8,075 nucleotides of DNA from Betaproteobacteria bacterium. Lineage in GTDB: Bacteria; Pseudomonadota; Gammaproteobacteria; Burkholderiales; Casimicrobiaceae. Location of the stretch: NCBI GenBank assembly GCA_003153335.1, contig PLYG01000063.1:1-8075 (forward strand). The letters are read 5' to 3'. Of this stretch, positions 1-6,067 are shown in pieces. Position 1 is the stretch's first letter; every line of letters starts with the position of its first letter. The notes under the pieces were generated by a model. That model did no database searches. It saw only the letters and a program-made list of their open reading frames with translations, and had not been told where the DNA came from. A program made the translations under genes and the position numbers.

Positions 1-157
1 GGAACAAGGTGATGAACCTTGATCGCTACGACCTCGCGTGATCTCAGAGGAAAGGTCTTAAAGGTCCTATGCCGCACAGCCGCGACCTGGCATCGGGTTA
101 TCCCGGACCAGGTCGAGGCTGCGCGAATCCTACAGCTTCCTTTTGGCTTTAGGAATG
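1..157. other. Unassigned sequence left of the transposase remnant
   Basis: I recognise no gene here. An open frame that runs on through the catalase piece enters at position 19, but its residues in this stretch resemble nothing I know, so it is not evidence of a gene. A short forward reading in another frame (3-41) ends in a stop after NLDRYDLA and could be the tail of an upstream gene, but twelve codons are too few to judge. Homology to the transposase starts only at about 156-160, so a deletion or rearrangement joint lies near there, and the left half of the insertion sequence is missing from the window. Confidence 0.3.
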
Positions 158-382
158 ATGAACTGCTGGGACAATGCGTGCAGCGAAACGCTGTTCGGCT
201 CGCTCAAGGTCGAGCGGCTGCACGGCATGAGGTTCGAGAAACACCGCCGTGCCAAGGACGAGATCATCGATTGGCTGGTCTGGTACAACAGCCGCAGGCT
301 GCATTCGACGCTGGGTTACATGAGCCCAATGCAATACGAGCAACGCTGGCTCGCGGGTCAACCGAAAACAGCGAGCCTGTGA
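143..382 (+). pseudogene. IS3-family transposase (OrfB), C-terminal fragment
   Basis: The readable protein contains NCWDNACSETLFGSLKVER, then a RAKDEIIDWLVWYNSRRLHSTLGYMSP segment spread over 257-337. This is the end of the DDE integrase (rve) core typical of IS3-family OrfB: the NCWDNA...E block carries the last catalytic Glu, and the WYN..R.H..LGY.SP block follows it. A complete OrfB is roughly 270-300 residues, and here only about 75 remain, without the two catalytic Asp residues. The TTG at 143 and ATGs at 155/158 are probably not true starts; real homology begins at about 156-160. The stop at 380-382 is at the usual distance from the element's right end. It is non-functional. Confidence 0.85.
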
Positions 383-419
383 ACTCGGTTATGGGATTCA
401 CATTCGGAGTGCAAGGTCA
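158..419 (+). mobile_element. IS3-family insertion sequence remnant (right end only)
   Basis: This stretch holds the last part of an IS3-type transposase gene, then 37 bases of non-coding DNA ending in GCAAGGTCA at 411-419. IS3-family elements end in 5'-TG...CA-3', and the reverse complement of this tip starts TGACCTTGC, which fits a terminal inverted repeat. The independent support is that catalase homology starts in the very next bases (420-421), as expected where an element sits inside a gene. The left end, orfA and most of orfB are absent, so the copy cannot transpose by itself. The exact tip is inferred; no partner repeat is available in the window to compare with. Confidence 0.6.
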
Positions 420-624
420 GCACAAGGATCATCCTCTGATCGGGGTGGGTGTTCTGGAATTGAACCGCAACCCGGAAAATTACTTCGCTGAAGTGGAACA
501 GGCTGCTTTCAACCCGGCCACTGTCGTGCCCGGCATCAGCTTCTCGCCGGACAAGATGTTGCAGGGGCGGCTTTTTTCCTATGGCGATGCCCAGCGCTAC
601 CGCCTCGGCGTGAACCATAGCTGA
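420..624 (+). pseudogene. Catalase (heme-dependent, KatA-type), internal fragment
   Basis: The frame read from 421 gives HKDHPLIGVGVLELNRNPEN and continues through YFAEVEQAAFNP, VVPGISFSPDKMLQGR and RLFSYGDAQRYRLGVNH. This is the conserved region around the proximal heme side of monofunctional catalases. RLFSYGDAQ (568-594) matches the proximal heme-ligand signature, with the ligand Tyr at 580-582. Intact catalases of this class have about 480 or more residues, and only about 66 survive. The 5' side ends at the IS tip. The 3' side ends abruptly after GVNH, where the family continues with HxIPVN; here one Ser codon and a TGA follow. The distal catalytic His and Asn regions are absent, so it cannot be an active enzyme. 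The frame stays open leftwards to 19 through the IS, but that is chance. It lies just upstream of dps, suggesting a former peroxide-defence pair. Confidence 0.85.
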
Positions 625-642
625 ACTGATCGTTTTATCACC

Positions 643-648
643 AAGGAG
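643..648 (+). promoter_or_regulatory. Ribosome binding site of dps
   Basis: AAGGAG lies 8 bases before the ATG at 657 and is a near-perfect Shine-Dalgarno sequence. It fixes the dps start and shows that the translation signals of the gene survived the deletion that removed the catalase end at about 618-622. Confidence 0.8.
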
Positions 649-656
649 AATCGACC

Positions 657-1151
657 ATGAATGCCAAGAAACGCAAAACCCCTTCGATCGACATCGGCAT
701 CAGCGCCGGCGCGCGCGAGAAAATCGCGCAGGGCCTTTCCGCCCTCCTAGCTGACAGCTACACGCTCTACCTGATGACGCATAACTTCCACTGGAATGTC
801 ACCGGGCCGGACTTCAACAGCCTGCACCAGATGTTCATGGTCCAGTACACCGAACAGTGGAATGCGCTCGACGTAATCGCCGAACGCATCCGCGCACTCG
901 GCCATCCAGCGCCCGGGACGTACAAGGAGTTCGTCAAGCTGGCCTCGATCAAGGAAGTCGAAGGCGTGCCCAGCGCGAACGCCATGATCCGCCATCTGGT
1001 CGCCGCCCAGGAAGCCACGGCGCGCACCGCGCGCAAACTATTTGCGCTGGTGGATGCCGCGAACGACCAGCCGACGGCCGATGTACTGACCCAGCGCATG
1101 GAAATGCACGAGAAAACTGCCTGGATGCTGCGAAGCCTGTTGGAACCGTAA
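657..1151 (+). CDS. dps: Dps family DNA-protecting / mini-ferritin protein
   Basis: This is a 164-residue protein of normal Dps length. Family members form 12-subunit shells that oxidise Fe(II), usually with peroxide, and store the iron; many also coat DNA. The signature is HNFHWNVTGPDFNSLH (residues 42-57), followed by QYTEQWNALDVIAERIRALG (63-82). Putative ferroxidase residues by Dps spacing are H45, H57, D72 and E76. The position 4 residues after H57, Asp or Glu in many Dps proteins, is M61 here. The lysine- and arginine-rich N-terminus (MNAKKRKTP) could serve DNA binding, as the Lys-rich tail of E. coli Dps does. An AAGGAG site supports the start. It is convergent with the bacterioferritin-like gene, with 42 bases between the stops. 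No OxyR or Fur site could be identified upstream, where the DNA is catalase remnant, so its present promoter is unclear. Confidence 0.93.
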   Translation: MNAKKRKTPSIDIGISAGAREKIAQGLSALLADSYTLYLMTHNFHWNVTGPDFNSLHQMFMVQYTEQWNALDVIAERIRALGHPAPGTYKEFVKLASIKEVEGVPSANAMIRHLVAAQEATARTARKLFALVDAANDQPTADVLTQRMEMHEKTAWMLRSLLEP

Positions 1152-1193
1152 TGCGTATTTCGTTGTGCCGGATTTGCAGAAGGTGGTCTCCCT

Positions 1194-1643
1194 TCAGACG
1201 TTCGAGAAGGCCTCGGTCTGGCCTGGTTTGCGCAGCATCTTGTCCACTTCGTCCTGGTGCGCCACCTCCAGGGCAATCATGTCGCGGGCGTACTCCTCAA
1301 GACGGACGTTCTTGTCCTTCGCCAGCTCAAGTAATTCCTCATAGGCCTTCAGCGTCTCGGCTTCATGGCCGAGCGATTCGCGCAGGATGTCGCCGATGTC
1401 ATGCTGGTGAGATTCGAGCAATGGGCCGATACCGAGCGAGGGGTGACCGCCCAGCCAGGTTACGAGTTCACCCGCCTGACGGGCATGCGCCAGGCCCTCC
1501 TCGGCCTGCGCCTGCAGCCAGGCGACGATGGGAATGCGGTTGTAGCCATAGACCATCAGTGCGTAGTGGGTGTAGCGCACCACGCCGGCCAGCTCGAATT
1601 CCATGATGCGGTTGAGCGTCTTTTGTACCGCTGTCTTGTCCAT
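1194..1643 (-). CDS. Bacterioferritin-like ferritin-family protein
   Basis: A 149-residue four-helix ferritin-like protein, close to the length of Bfr (about 158). Candidate di-iron ligands are E17 (in MEFELAG), E49 and H53 (in AEEGLAHA), E94, and E126 with H129 in the EVAH motif. The last pair matches the ExxH of the fourth helix in Bfr. No Met lies in the 49-53 region where Bfr has its heme-binding Met52 (EMKH in E. coli), so heme binding at that site is doubtful. The role is probably iron oxidation and storage. The start is supported by AGGAGA at 1649-1654, 5 bases from the ATG. It is the last gene of the minus-strand iron cluster, 63 bases after the receptor gene and beyond a strong hairpin. 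The family call is safe, but calling it true Bfr is not, so I give no symbol. Confidence 0.88.
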   Translation of the reverse strand: MDKTAVQKTLNRIMEFELAGVVRYTHYALMVYGYNRIPIVAWLQAQAEEGLAHARQAGELVTWLGGHPSLGIGPLLESHQHDIGDILRESLGHEAETLKAYEELLELAKDKNVRLEEYARDMIALEVAHQDEVDKMLRKPGQTEAFSNV

Positions 1644-1648
1644 GAGGT

Positions 1649-1654
1649 TCTCCT
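1649..1654 (-). promoter_or_regulatory. Ribosome binding site of the bacterioferritin-like gene
   Basis: On the minus strand AGGAGA stands 5 bases before the ATG at 1643. This gives the gene its own efficient translation start, independent of coupling to the receptor gene. Confidence 0.75.
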
Positions 1655-1670
1655 GTGTCGATTGTGAAAT

Positions 1671-1693
1671 GGCGCCGGCGACTCGCCGGCGCC
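1671..1693 (-). terminator. Strong GC hairpin between receptor and bacterioferritin-like genes
   Basis: GGCGCCGGCG at 1671-1680 and CGCCGGCGCC at 1684-1693 are perfect reverse complements with a 3-base spacer, giving a 10-bp all-GC stem. It starts 13 bases past the receptor stop and ends 16 bases before the bfr Shine-Dalgarno. On the minus strand the bases that follow (ATTTCACAAT) are not a U-tract, so it is not a classical intrinsic terminator. It may partly terminate transcription, or protect the 3' end of a processed receptor mRNA. The same stem would form in either transcription direction. Confidence 0.5.
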
Positions 1694-1706
1694 GGAATGC
1701 GTTCGT

Positions 1707-3878
1707 TCAGAACGCCGTGCTGAGGGTCAGACGGGCGTTGCGCGGCGCGCCCGGACTGATGTTGTTGTTGCCATCGGCGGTCGGAAAGTACTTCTTGTCC
1801 AAGAGGTTCTCGACATTCAGCGCCAGGCGTGTCTTCCCGCCGTCGAAGGTGTAATAGATCGCGCCGTCGGCCCGGGTGAAGGCCGGCAGTTCGACCTGGT
1901 TGTCGAGCGTTGCGAACGAAGCGGATTGATAAATGATGCCAAGGCCGGCGCCCCAATTCGGGCCTAAGTTAAAGCGGTTCCACAGCGACAGCATATGTTC
2001 GGGCACCAGTTGGAGCGACGAGCCCGCGACTGCGCCGGAGGTCGTCTCCTTGATGCGGCCGTGAAGATAGGCGTATCCACCGAAGACCTGCCAGTTGCGC
2101 GCAATGTCGCCCTGCACCCCGATTTCGACGCCTTCGGTTCGCTGCTGGCCGGTCTTGACAAAAAAGCCGGGATTCAACGGGTCGGGGGAGCGAACATCGT
2201 CTCGGTCCAGACGGAAGACCGCCGCCGACAGCGAGAGCTTCGGTGCCAGGTCCCAGCGTCCGCCAATTTCGTAGTTCTTCGCCGTTTCCGGCTTGAGGTC
2301 GGCGGTGTTGGGGGCCAGGCCCAACTGTTCGCCGGATGGGAGGAACGAGTAGCTATAGCTGGCGTAGTAGGTGGACGCGGCGTTCGGCGACCAGATCAGG
2401 CCGAGGCGCGGGCTCCACGCATTGTCGGTCCGTTCGAGGTCGATCGCCGGCGTCGTCGTCCTGCGATCGTCGAAGGCTGTCTTGAAGTGGTCATAGCGCA
2501 CGCCGGCGAGGACCTTCCATTCCTTGCTCAGGGCGATCTGGTCCTGAAAGTAGACGGCGGCGATGTCGGCCTGGACATCGTTGTCGGCATCGGTACCGTT
2601 GGGTCGGAACGCGGTGGCAACGGCGAACGGGGCGCTGGCCGGTACGGTGGCAAGCGCCTGGTTGGCGAGTGGGCCGAAGAAGCCGGTGTTGCGCTTGTTG
2701 GTGCTGTCCTGGTGGCCGAGTTCGAGCCCGGAAAGCAGCGTGTGTTCGATGCCGCCGGCGGTGAACTTGGTCGTCAGGTCGGTCTGGTTGAAGTAGTTGG
2801 TCCGCCGGTTGGCGTTGTTGTAGGCCGCCAGTTTCATGTTGCCGGCGGCATCGACCGAACTGGTGTTGGCGTTGTCCGGGTAGACGTTCTGGTAATACTT
2901 GTCGTAGTGCGTGGCGCGGAAGCTGTTCTTCAGTTGCACCCCACCGAAATCGTGGTCGAAGATGGCGTAAATACCGTCGACCACGGACCGTGCGTGGCCC
3001 TGGTCGGCGTTACCGAAATAGGTGCCCGGGTCGGCGTCGAACGGGCGGCCGTTCGACGCCGGAAAGCCACGGTCGGCGGTCCGGTAGTCCCAGAGATGCT
3101 CGTAGCCCAACGTGAGCGCGGTCTGCGCGCCCGGCGTTAGAGTCAGCGTCGGGTTGACGGCGTAGCGTTCGAGGTTGTACCCGTCGCGGAAGCTGTCGGC
3201 GTTCTCGTACATCGCATTGACGCGCCAAGCCGCCGACTCGCCCAGCTTGTTGCCGGTATCGATGGCGCCGCGCAATTGATTCCAGCTGCCGAGCGTCACG
3301 GTCGCTTCGCCGACGTGGCCGAAAACCGGCATTTTCGTGATCCGGTTGATGACGCCGCCGGCGCCACCGCGGCCGAATATCATGCCGGCCGTGCCCTTGA
3401 GAACTTCGACGCGTTCAAGGTTGTATAGGTCGCGGAAAACCTGCGCGTCGTCGCGGATGCCGTCGACGTAGAGGTCGGCCGTGGTGCTGATGCCGCGCAG
3501 GATGAACTGGTCGCGGTTGCCTTCGCCCTGGTGGGCGGTGGCGCCGGGGACGTAACGGATGACGTCGGCCAGGCTTTGCATCGCCTGATCCTTCATCAGT
3601 TGGGCGGGAACGACGGTGACCGAGGCCGGGACCTCCTTGAGGGGCGTGTCGGTCTTGGTGAAGGTCGCCGAACGCGTCGCGCGGTATCCGTCTACCGGGC
3701 CGTCGGCACGTTCGACCGAATCTTGCACCGTGATCTGCGGCAGGGTCGGTTCGGCACCGTGCGCAACGCCGATGGCCCCGAGTGCGGCAAGTACCGCGAG
3801 CGCTACGGGTTTCATGTTGGTTCGGAAAGTCGTGAAACGCCTGTTTGAGTGCGCGAGCCGTGCAGTTTGGAGTGCCAT
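1707..3878 (-). CDS. TonB-dependent ferric siderophore receptor (outer membrane)
   Basis: A 723-residue outer-membrane receptor of normal size that would import a ferric siderophore using TonB energy. The leader has a long basic n-region (1-23), a hydrophobic core VALAVLAALGAIGV (25-38) and probable cleavage after AHG (39-41). The TonB box is ITVQ at about 49-52. The plug domain (about 70-190) contains PASVTVVPAQLM, QFILRGIS, LYVDGIRDDAQVFRDLYNLE and RVEVLKGTAGMIFGRG. The rest is a 22-strand-type barrel with NVENLLDKKYF near the end and a C-terminal Phe, as usual for BAM substrates. The plug resembles Fiu-type (catecholate) receptors; the FRAP and NPNL motifs of heme receptors are not seen. 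The start at 3878 is chosen because AAGGAA lies 6 bases upstream; the internal ATG at 3815 (M22) has no such site. It follows hemP by 100 bases in the same direction. The ligand cannot be told from sequence. Confidence 0.92.
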   Translation of the reverse strand: MALQTARLAHSNRRFTTFRTNMKPVALAVLAALGAIGVAHGAEPTLPQITVQDSVERADGPVDGYRATRSATFTKTDTPLKEVPASVTVVPAQLMKDQAMQSLADVIRYVPGATAHQGEGNRDQFILRGISTTADLYVDGIRDDAQVFRDLYNLERVEVLKGTAGMIFGRGGAGGVINRITKMPVFGHVGEATVTLGSWNQLRGAIDTGNKLGESAAWRVNAMYENADSFRDGYNLERYAVNPTLTLTPGAQTALTLGYEHLWDYRTADRGFPASNGRPFDADPGTYFGNADQGHARSVVDGIYAIFDHDFGGVQLKNSFRATHYDKYYQNVYPDNANTSSVDAAGNMKLAAYNNANRRTNYFNQTDLTTKFTAGGIEHTLLSGLELGHQDSTNKRNTGFFGPLANQALATVPASAPFAVATAFRPNGTDADNDVQADIAAVYFQDQIALSKEWKVLAGVRYDHFKTAFDDRRTTTPAIDLERTDNAWSPRLGLIWSPNAASTYYASYSYSFLPSGEQLGLAPNTADLKPETAKNYEIGGRWDLAPKLSLSAAVFRLDRDDVRSPDPLNPGFFVKTGQQRTEGVEIGVQGDIARNWQVFGGYAYLHGRIKETTSGAVAGSSLQLVPEHMLSLWNRFNLGPNWGAGLGIIYQSASFATLDNQVELPAFTRADGAIYYTFDGGKTRLALNVENLLDKKYFPTADGNNNISPGAPRNARLTLSTAF

Positions 3879-3884
3879 GTCGAT

Positions 3885-3890
3885 TTCCTT
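3885..3890 (-). promoter_or_regulatory. Ribosome binding site deciding the receptor start
   Basis: AAGGAA on the minus strand is 6 bases before the ATG at 3878. The alternative ATG at 3815, directly before the hydrophobic core of the signal peptide, has no purine-rich site, so the longer leader is preferred. Confidence 0.7.
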
Positions 3891-3911
3891 TTGTCTTGCG
3901 ATGGAAAAAAG

Positions 3912-3966
3912 GCGTGGCTGGCTGGTGCGAAAGAGGGGAGAGGCCTCGGAGCGCGCGTGGCTGGCT
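3912..3966. repeat. Short direct repeat in the hemP-receptor gap
   Basis: GCGTGGCTGGCT occurs at 3912-3923 and again at 3955-3966, 43 bases apart start to start, inside the 100-base leader of the receptor gene. The second copy also forms the left arm of a small hairpin, CTGGC-TAAT-GCCAG (3961-3974), just after the hemP stop. Function is unknown. It could be chance in GC-rich DNA, or a site in the receptor mRNA leader. Confidence 0.4.
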
Positions 3967-3978
3967 AATGCCAGGGGG

Positions 3979-4173
3979 TTACTTGGTCAATATCAGTTTT
4001 CCTTGCCGGGTTTGACGAAGCTGGTACAAACGTCCGTTGTGCTCGATCATGACCGCGTCCCGGCCCTGCAGCAGCGTGGCACTGGGGATCGGCGCGGGGC
4101 CGCCGCTCTCGCGCGGTGGACCCGACGTGGCGGGCGTGGCAGCGCCTCTGGCGTCTGGAGACTTGGCGCTCAT
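3979..4173 (-). CDS. hemP: Hemin uptake protein HemP
   Basis: A 64-residue protein. Its C-terminal half (residues 34-64) is the HemP domain: LLQGRDAVMIEHNGRLYQL followed by RQTRQGKLILTK. The family is recognised by this LxxGR...I.H.G..Y.LR.TR..KLILTK pattern. The N-terminal third is low-complexity and rich in Ala, Pro, Gly and Ser, as is common. HemP/HmuP proteins are small cytoplasmic factors needed for full expression of heme receptors in Ensifer and Burkholderia; the mechanism is not settled. The ATG overlaps the exbD stop (ATGA, 4170-4173 on the minus strand) and no Shine-Dalgarno is seen, so translation is probably coupled to exbD. Here it precedes a siderophore-type receptor, so its regulatory target may not be heme uptake. 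Confidence 0.88.
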   Translation of the reverse strand: MSAKSPDARGAATPATSGPPRESGGPAPIPSATLLQGRDAVMIEHNGRLYQLRQTRQGKLILTK

Positions 4174-4583
4174 GGCGTCGGTTCGGTGATGAAGCCGATC
4201 TTGTTCAGGCCGCCCGCTTGCGCGGCCGCCATGACCTGGGCCACGCGTTCGTACAGCGTCTTGCGGTCGGCGCGCAAATGCAGTTCCGGCTGCGGGTCTT
4301 CGCGCGCCGCCTCGGCGATGCGCGCTTTCATCGTTGACTCGTCAACTACGAACGCATTCCAGTAGACCTTGCCCGCAGTATCGATGGCGATGTTGATGGT
4401 TTGTGGCTTGACCTGGTTCGGTTGATTGACCGCGCGCGGCAGGTCGATTTTCACCGAGTGGTTGATCACCGGTATCGTGATGATGAAAATGATCAAGAGG
4501 ACTAGCATCACGTCCACCAGGGGCGTCATGTTGATTTCCGACATGGACTCGCTGTCGTCTTCGAAGCTGTTGCCGAAGCTCAT
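4170..4583 (-). CDS. exbD: Biopolymer transport protein ExbD
   Basis: A 137-residue protein, close to E. coli ExbD (141). A short cytoplasmic start (MSFGNSFEDDSESMSEINMTP) leads to one membrane segment at about 22-41, LVDVMLVLLIIFIITIPVI. D24 matches the essential membrane Asp (D25 in E. coli) used for proton coupling. The remainder is the periplasmic domain, including IDLPRA and a C-terminal part of the ExbD/TolR fold. With ExbB it forms the inner-membrane proton channel that energises TonB. The start at 4583 has AAGGGGGA 6 bases upstream. It follows exbB by 16 bases and overlaps hemP by 4. TolR is the paralogue to exclude; the neighbours tonB and the receptor, with no tolA or tolB, favour ExbD. 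Confidence 0.93.
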   Translation of the reverse strand: MSFGNSFEDDSESMSEINMTPLVDVMLVLLIIFIITIPVINHSVKIDLPRAVNQPNQVKPQTINIAIDTAGKVYWNAFVVDESTMKARIAEAAREDPQPELHLRADRKTLYERVAQVMAAAQAGGLNKIGFITEPTP

Positions 4584-4589
4584 CGCAGG

Positions 4590-4597
4590 TCCCCCTT
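4590..4597 (-). promoter_or_regulatory. Ribosome binding site of exbD
   Basis: AAGGGGGA on the minus strand lies 6 bases before the ATG at 4583, spanning most of the 16-base exbB-exbD gap. It supports this start over the internal Met14, where many ExbD proteins show their first conserved residues. Confidence 0.65.
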
Positions 4598-4599
4598 GC

Positions 4600-5343
4600 T
4601 CAGATGCCGCCGGCCGCGCGTAACGGCGCCGCTACGGGCTGCAGGGAGGGCGAGATCTTGCCGACCCGCGTGCCGGTCAGCAGATAGGCGTGCAGGTCGT
4701 GGGCGAAGCGGTTCAGGTCCGCCAAGATCAGTTTGTTGCCGCGAATCAGCGCGTTGTAGCCCAGCACGGCCGGGACCGCGACCGCAAGCCCGAGGGCAGT
4801 CATGATCAGCGCTTCGCCGACCGGGCCCGCGACTTTCTCGATGCTCGCCTGGCCCGCGGCGCCGATGCCGATCAGCGCGTGATAAATGCCCCAGACGGTG
4901 CCGAACAGGCCGACAAAGGGGGCCGTGCTACCGATCGAGGCGAGGATGGACAGGCCGCTATGCAGCGTGCCAGTCGTGTCGTCGATCGAGCGCCGCATGC
5001 AGCTCACAATCCAGTCGCTGACATTGAGCGCGCCGTGCAGGTCTTCCTTGTTCTGCTCGTGATGCGCCGCCGCCTCGGCGCCCTTCTCGGCCAGCGCGCG
5101 AAACGGATTGTGCTGGTCCTCCGGCCCGAGCGTCTTCAGCCCGTCCGCGAATCTTCTGGTATGCCAGAACGAGTCGCCAGCGGCGGCGGAGAGCTTGCGC
5201 ATCCTGGCCTGCTGCAGCGCCTTGACCACGATCACATACCACGACAGCATCGACATGATGCCCAGCATAACGGTCACGCACCTGATCACGAAATCGCCCT
5301 GTGTCCACAGACTGATCAGCCCATACGGATTCAAATCACTCAT
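4600..5343 (-). CDS. exbB: Biopolymer transport protein ExbB (MotA/TolQ/ExbB family)
   Basis: A 247-residue inner-membrane protein, close to E. coli ExbB (244). There are three membrane segments: about 19-43, 131-158 (LSILASIGSTAPFVGLFGTV then WGIYHAL) and 176-200 (EALIMTALGLAVAVPAVLGY). The GSTAPFVGLFGTVWGI block and GPVGEALI..TALGLAVAVPA block are the family's hallmarks. E177 corresponds to the conserved TM3 Glu of ExbB (E176 in E. coli). ExbB forms the pentameric scaffold around ExbD and uses proton flow to drive TonB. A large cytoplasmic loop lies between TM1 and TM2. It follows tonB by 52 bases with only a weak Shine-Dalgarno (GTGAGA). TolQ is the nearest alternative, made unlikely by the tonB neighbour. 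Confidence 0.93.
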   Translation of the reverse strand: MSDLNPYGLISLWTQGDFVIRCVTVMLGIMSMLSWYVIVVKALQQARMRKLSAAAGDSFWHTRRFADGLKTLGPEDQHNPFRALAEKGAEAAAHHEQNKEDLHGALNVSDWIVSCMRRSIDDTTGTLHSGLSILASIGSTAPFVGLFGTVWGIYHALIGIGAAGQASIEKVAGPVGEALIMTALGLAVAVPAVLGYNALIRGNKLILADLNRFAHDLHAYLLTGTRVGKISPSLQPVAAPLRAAGGI

Positions 5344-5395
5344 TGCTATCTCACTTATTGCTCATTGATCGAAATTCGAAACCCATCGCGTTCGA

Positions 5396-6067
5396 CTATC
5401 CTTCCAGCCGGAAAACGATGGGCACCAGCACCCAGGCACTGACCGGCTGGTCGCCTTGCCGCGCAGGCACGAAACGCCATTGCTTCACGGTGTTGAGCGC
5501 GGTCTCGTCGAGGCGTGGGAAGCCGCTGCTCGTCCTCACCTGTACATCTTGGGCGCGGCCCTCGGTATTCACGTTGACCCGCAGCATCACCTTGCCCTGG
5601 TCGCCCATGCGCCTAGCCAGCGATGGATAGGCCGGCGCCGGATTGTTCAAATACGCGGCGTCGAAGCGCGGTGGGATCAACGGAGCCGGCTCGGCAACCA
5701 CGGGCGCCGGCGGCGCGACAACAGGCGGCGCCGGCACGAACGGCACGGGCGGTGGCGGCGGCTGTATGACCGCCGGCAGCATGATCGCGGTCTCGCTGGG
5801 GATTGTGTTCGCGGGCGGCAGTATGGCGGGCTGCGGCGCGACGGCCACGGTGACGGGTCTGATCGCGGGCAACGGCTTGAGCGGCTCGATCTTCGGCGGG
5901 GGCTTGGGCGGCTCGGGCGTAATCAGCGTGGCGATAATTTCCTTCATGACCGGCGTCTCCGCGAACCTGCGCAACAACCCCGCCTGCAACGCGTAGAAAA
6001 AGCCGATGTGCAGAAAGAGGACAGTCAGCAGCGGCCAAGGACTGCGCCAATCGAAGAGCAAGTTCAT
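5396..6067 (-). CDS. tonB: Energy transducer TonB
   Basis: From the ATG at 6067 this is a 223-residue periplasm-spanning TonB. An N-terminal membrane anchor (about 11-32) begins PWPLLTVLFLHIGFF. A proline-rich stretch follows (about 51-140, with PEPPKPPPKIEP and PPPPPVPFVPAPP). The C-terminal TonB domain is at 147-223 (YPSLARRMGDQGKVMLRVNV, then RLDETALNTVKQWRFVPAR). It links the ExbB-ExbD motor to the TonB box of outer-membrane receptors. The start was chosen because PWP at 10-12 and the membrane His at 20 then fall at the same numbers as in E. coli TonB, where His20 is essential. The same frame also offers ATG 6091, ATG 6145 and GTG 6160; none has a convincing Shine-Dalgarno. It is the first gene of the minus-strand cluster, downstream of a Fur-like palindrome, so iron repression is likely. 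Confidence 0.9.
   Translation of the reverse strand: MNLLFDWRSPWPLLTVLFLHIGFFYALQAGLLRRFAETPVMKEIIATLITPEPPKPPPKIEPLKPLPAIRPVTVAVAPQPAILPPANTIPSETAIMLPAVIQPPPPPVPFVPAPPVVAPPAPVVAEPAPLIPPRFDAAYLNNPAPAYPSLARRMGDQGKVMLRVNVNTEGRAQDVQVRTSSGFPRLDETALNTVKQWRFVPARQGDQPVSAWVLVPIVFRLEG

Noticed and set aside
19..624. A 201-residue open frame across the transposase remnant and catalase piece
   Set aside because: Only the last 66 or so codons are catalase. The part from 158 to 419 is out of frame with the transposase, so the long frame is an accidental chimera of rearranged pieces.
1179..1195. Possible shared terminator between dps and the bacterioferritin-like gene (GAAGG...CCTTC)
   Set aside because: The stem is only 5 bp with a 7-base loop and no T-run on either strand. 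It is too weak to call.
1995..3140. A 381-residue plus-strand frame inside the receptor gene
   Set aside because: It is antisense to a clear TonB-dependent receptor. Long antisense frames are expected in GC-rich genes with strong third-position bias.
5643..5996. Gly/Thr-rich plus-strand frame that looks like a repeat protein
   Set aside because: It is the reverse complement of the TonB proline-rich region; the apparent repeats come from CCG/GGC-type codons.
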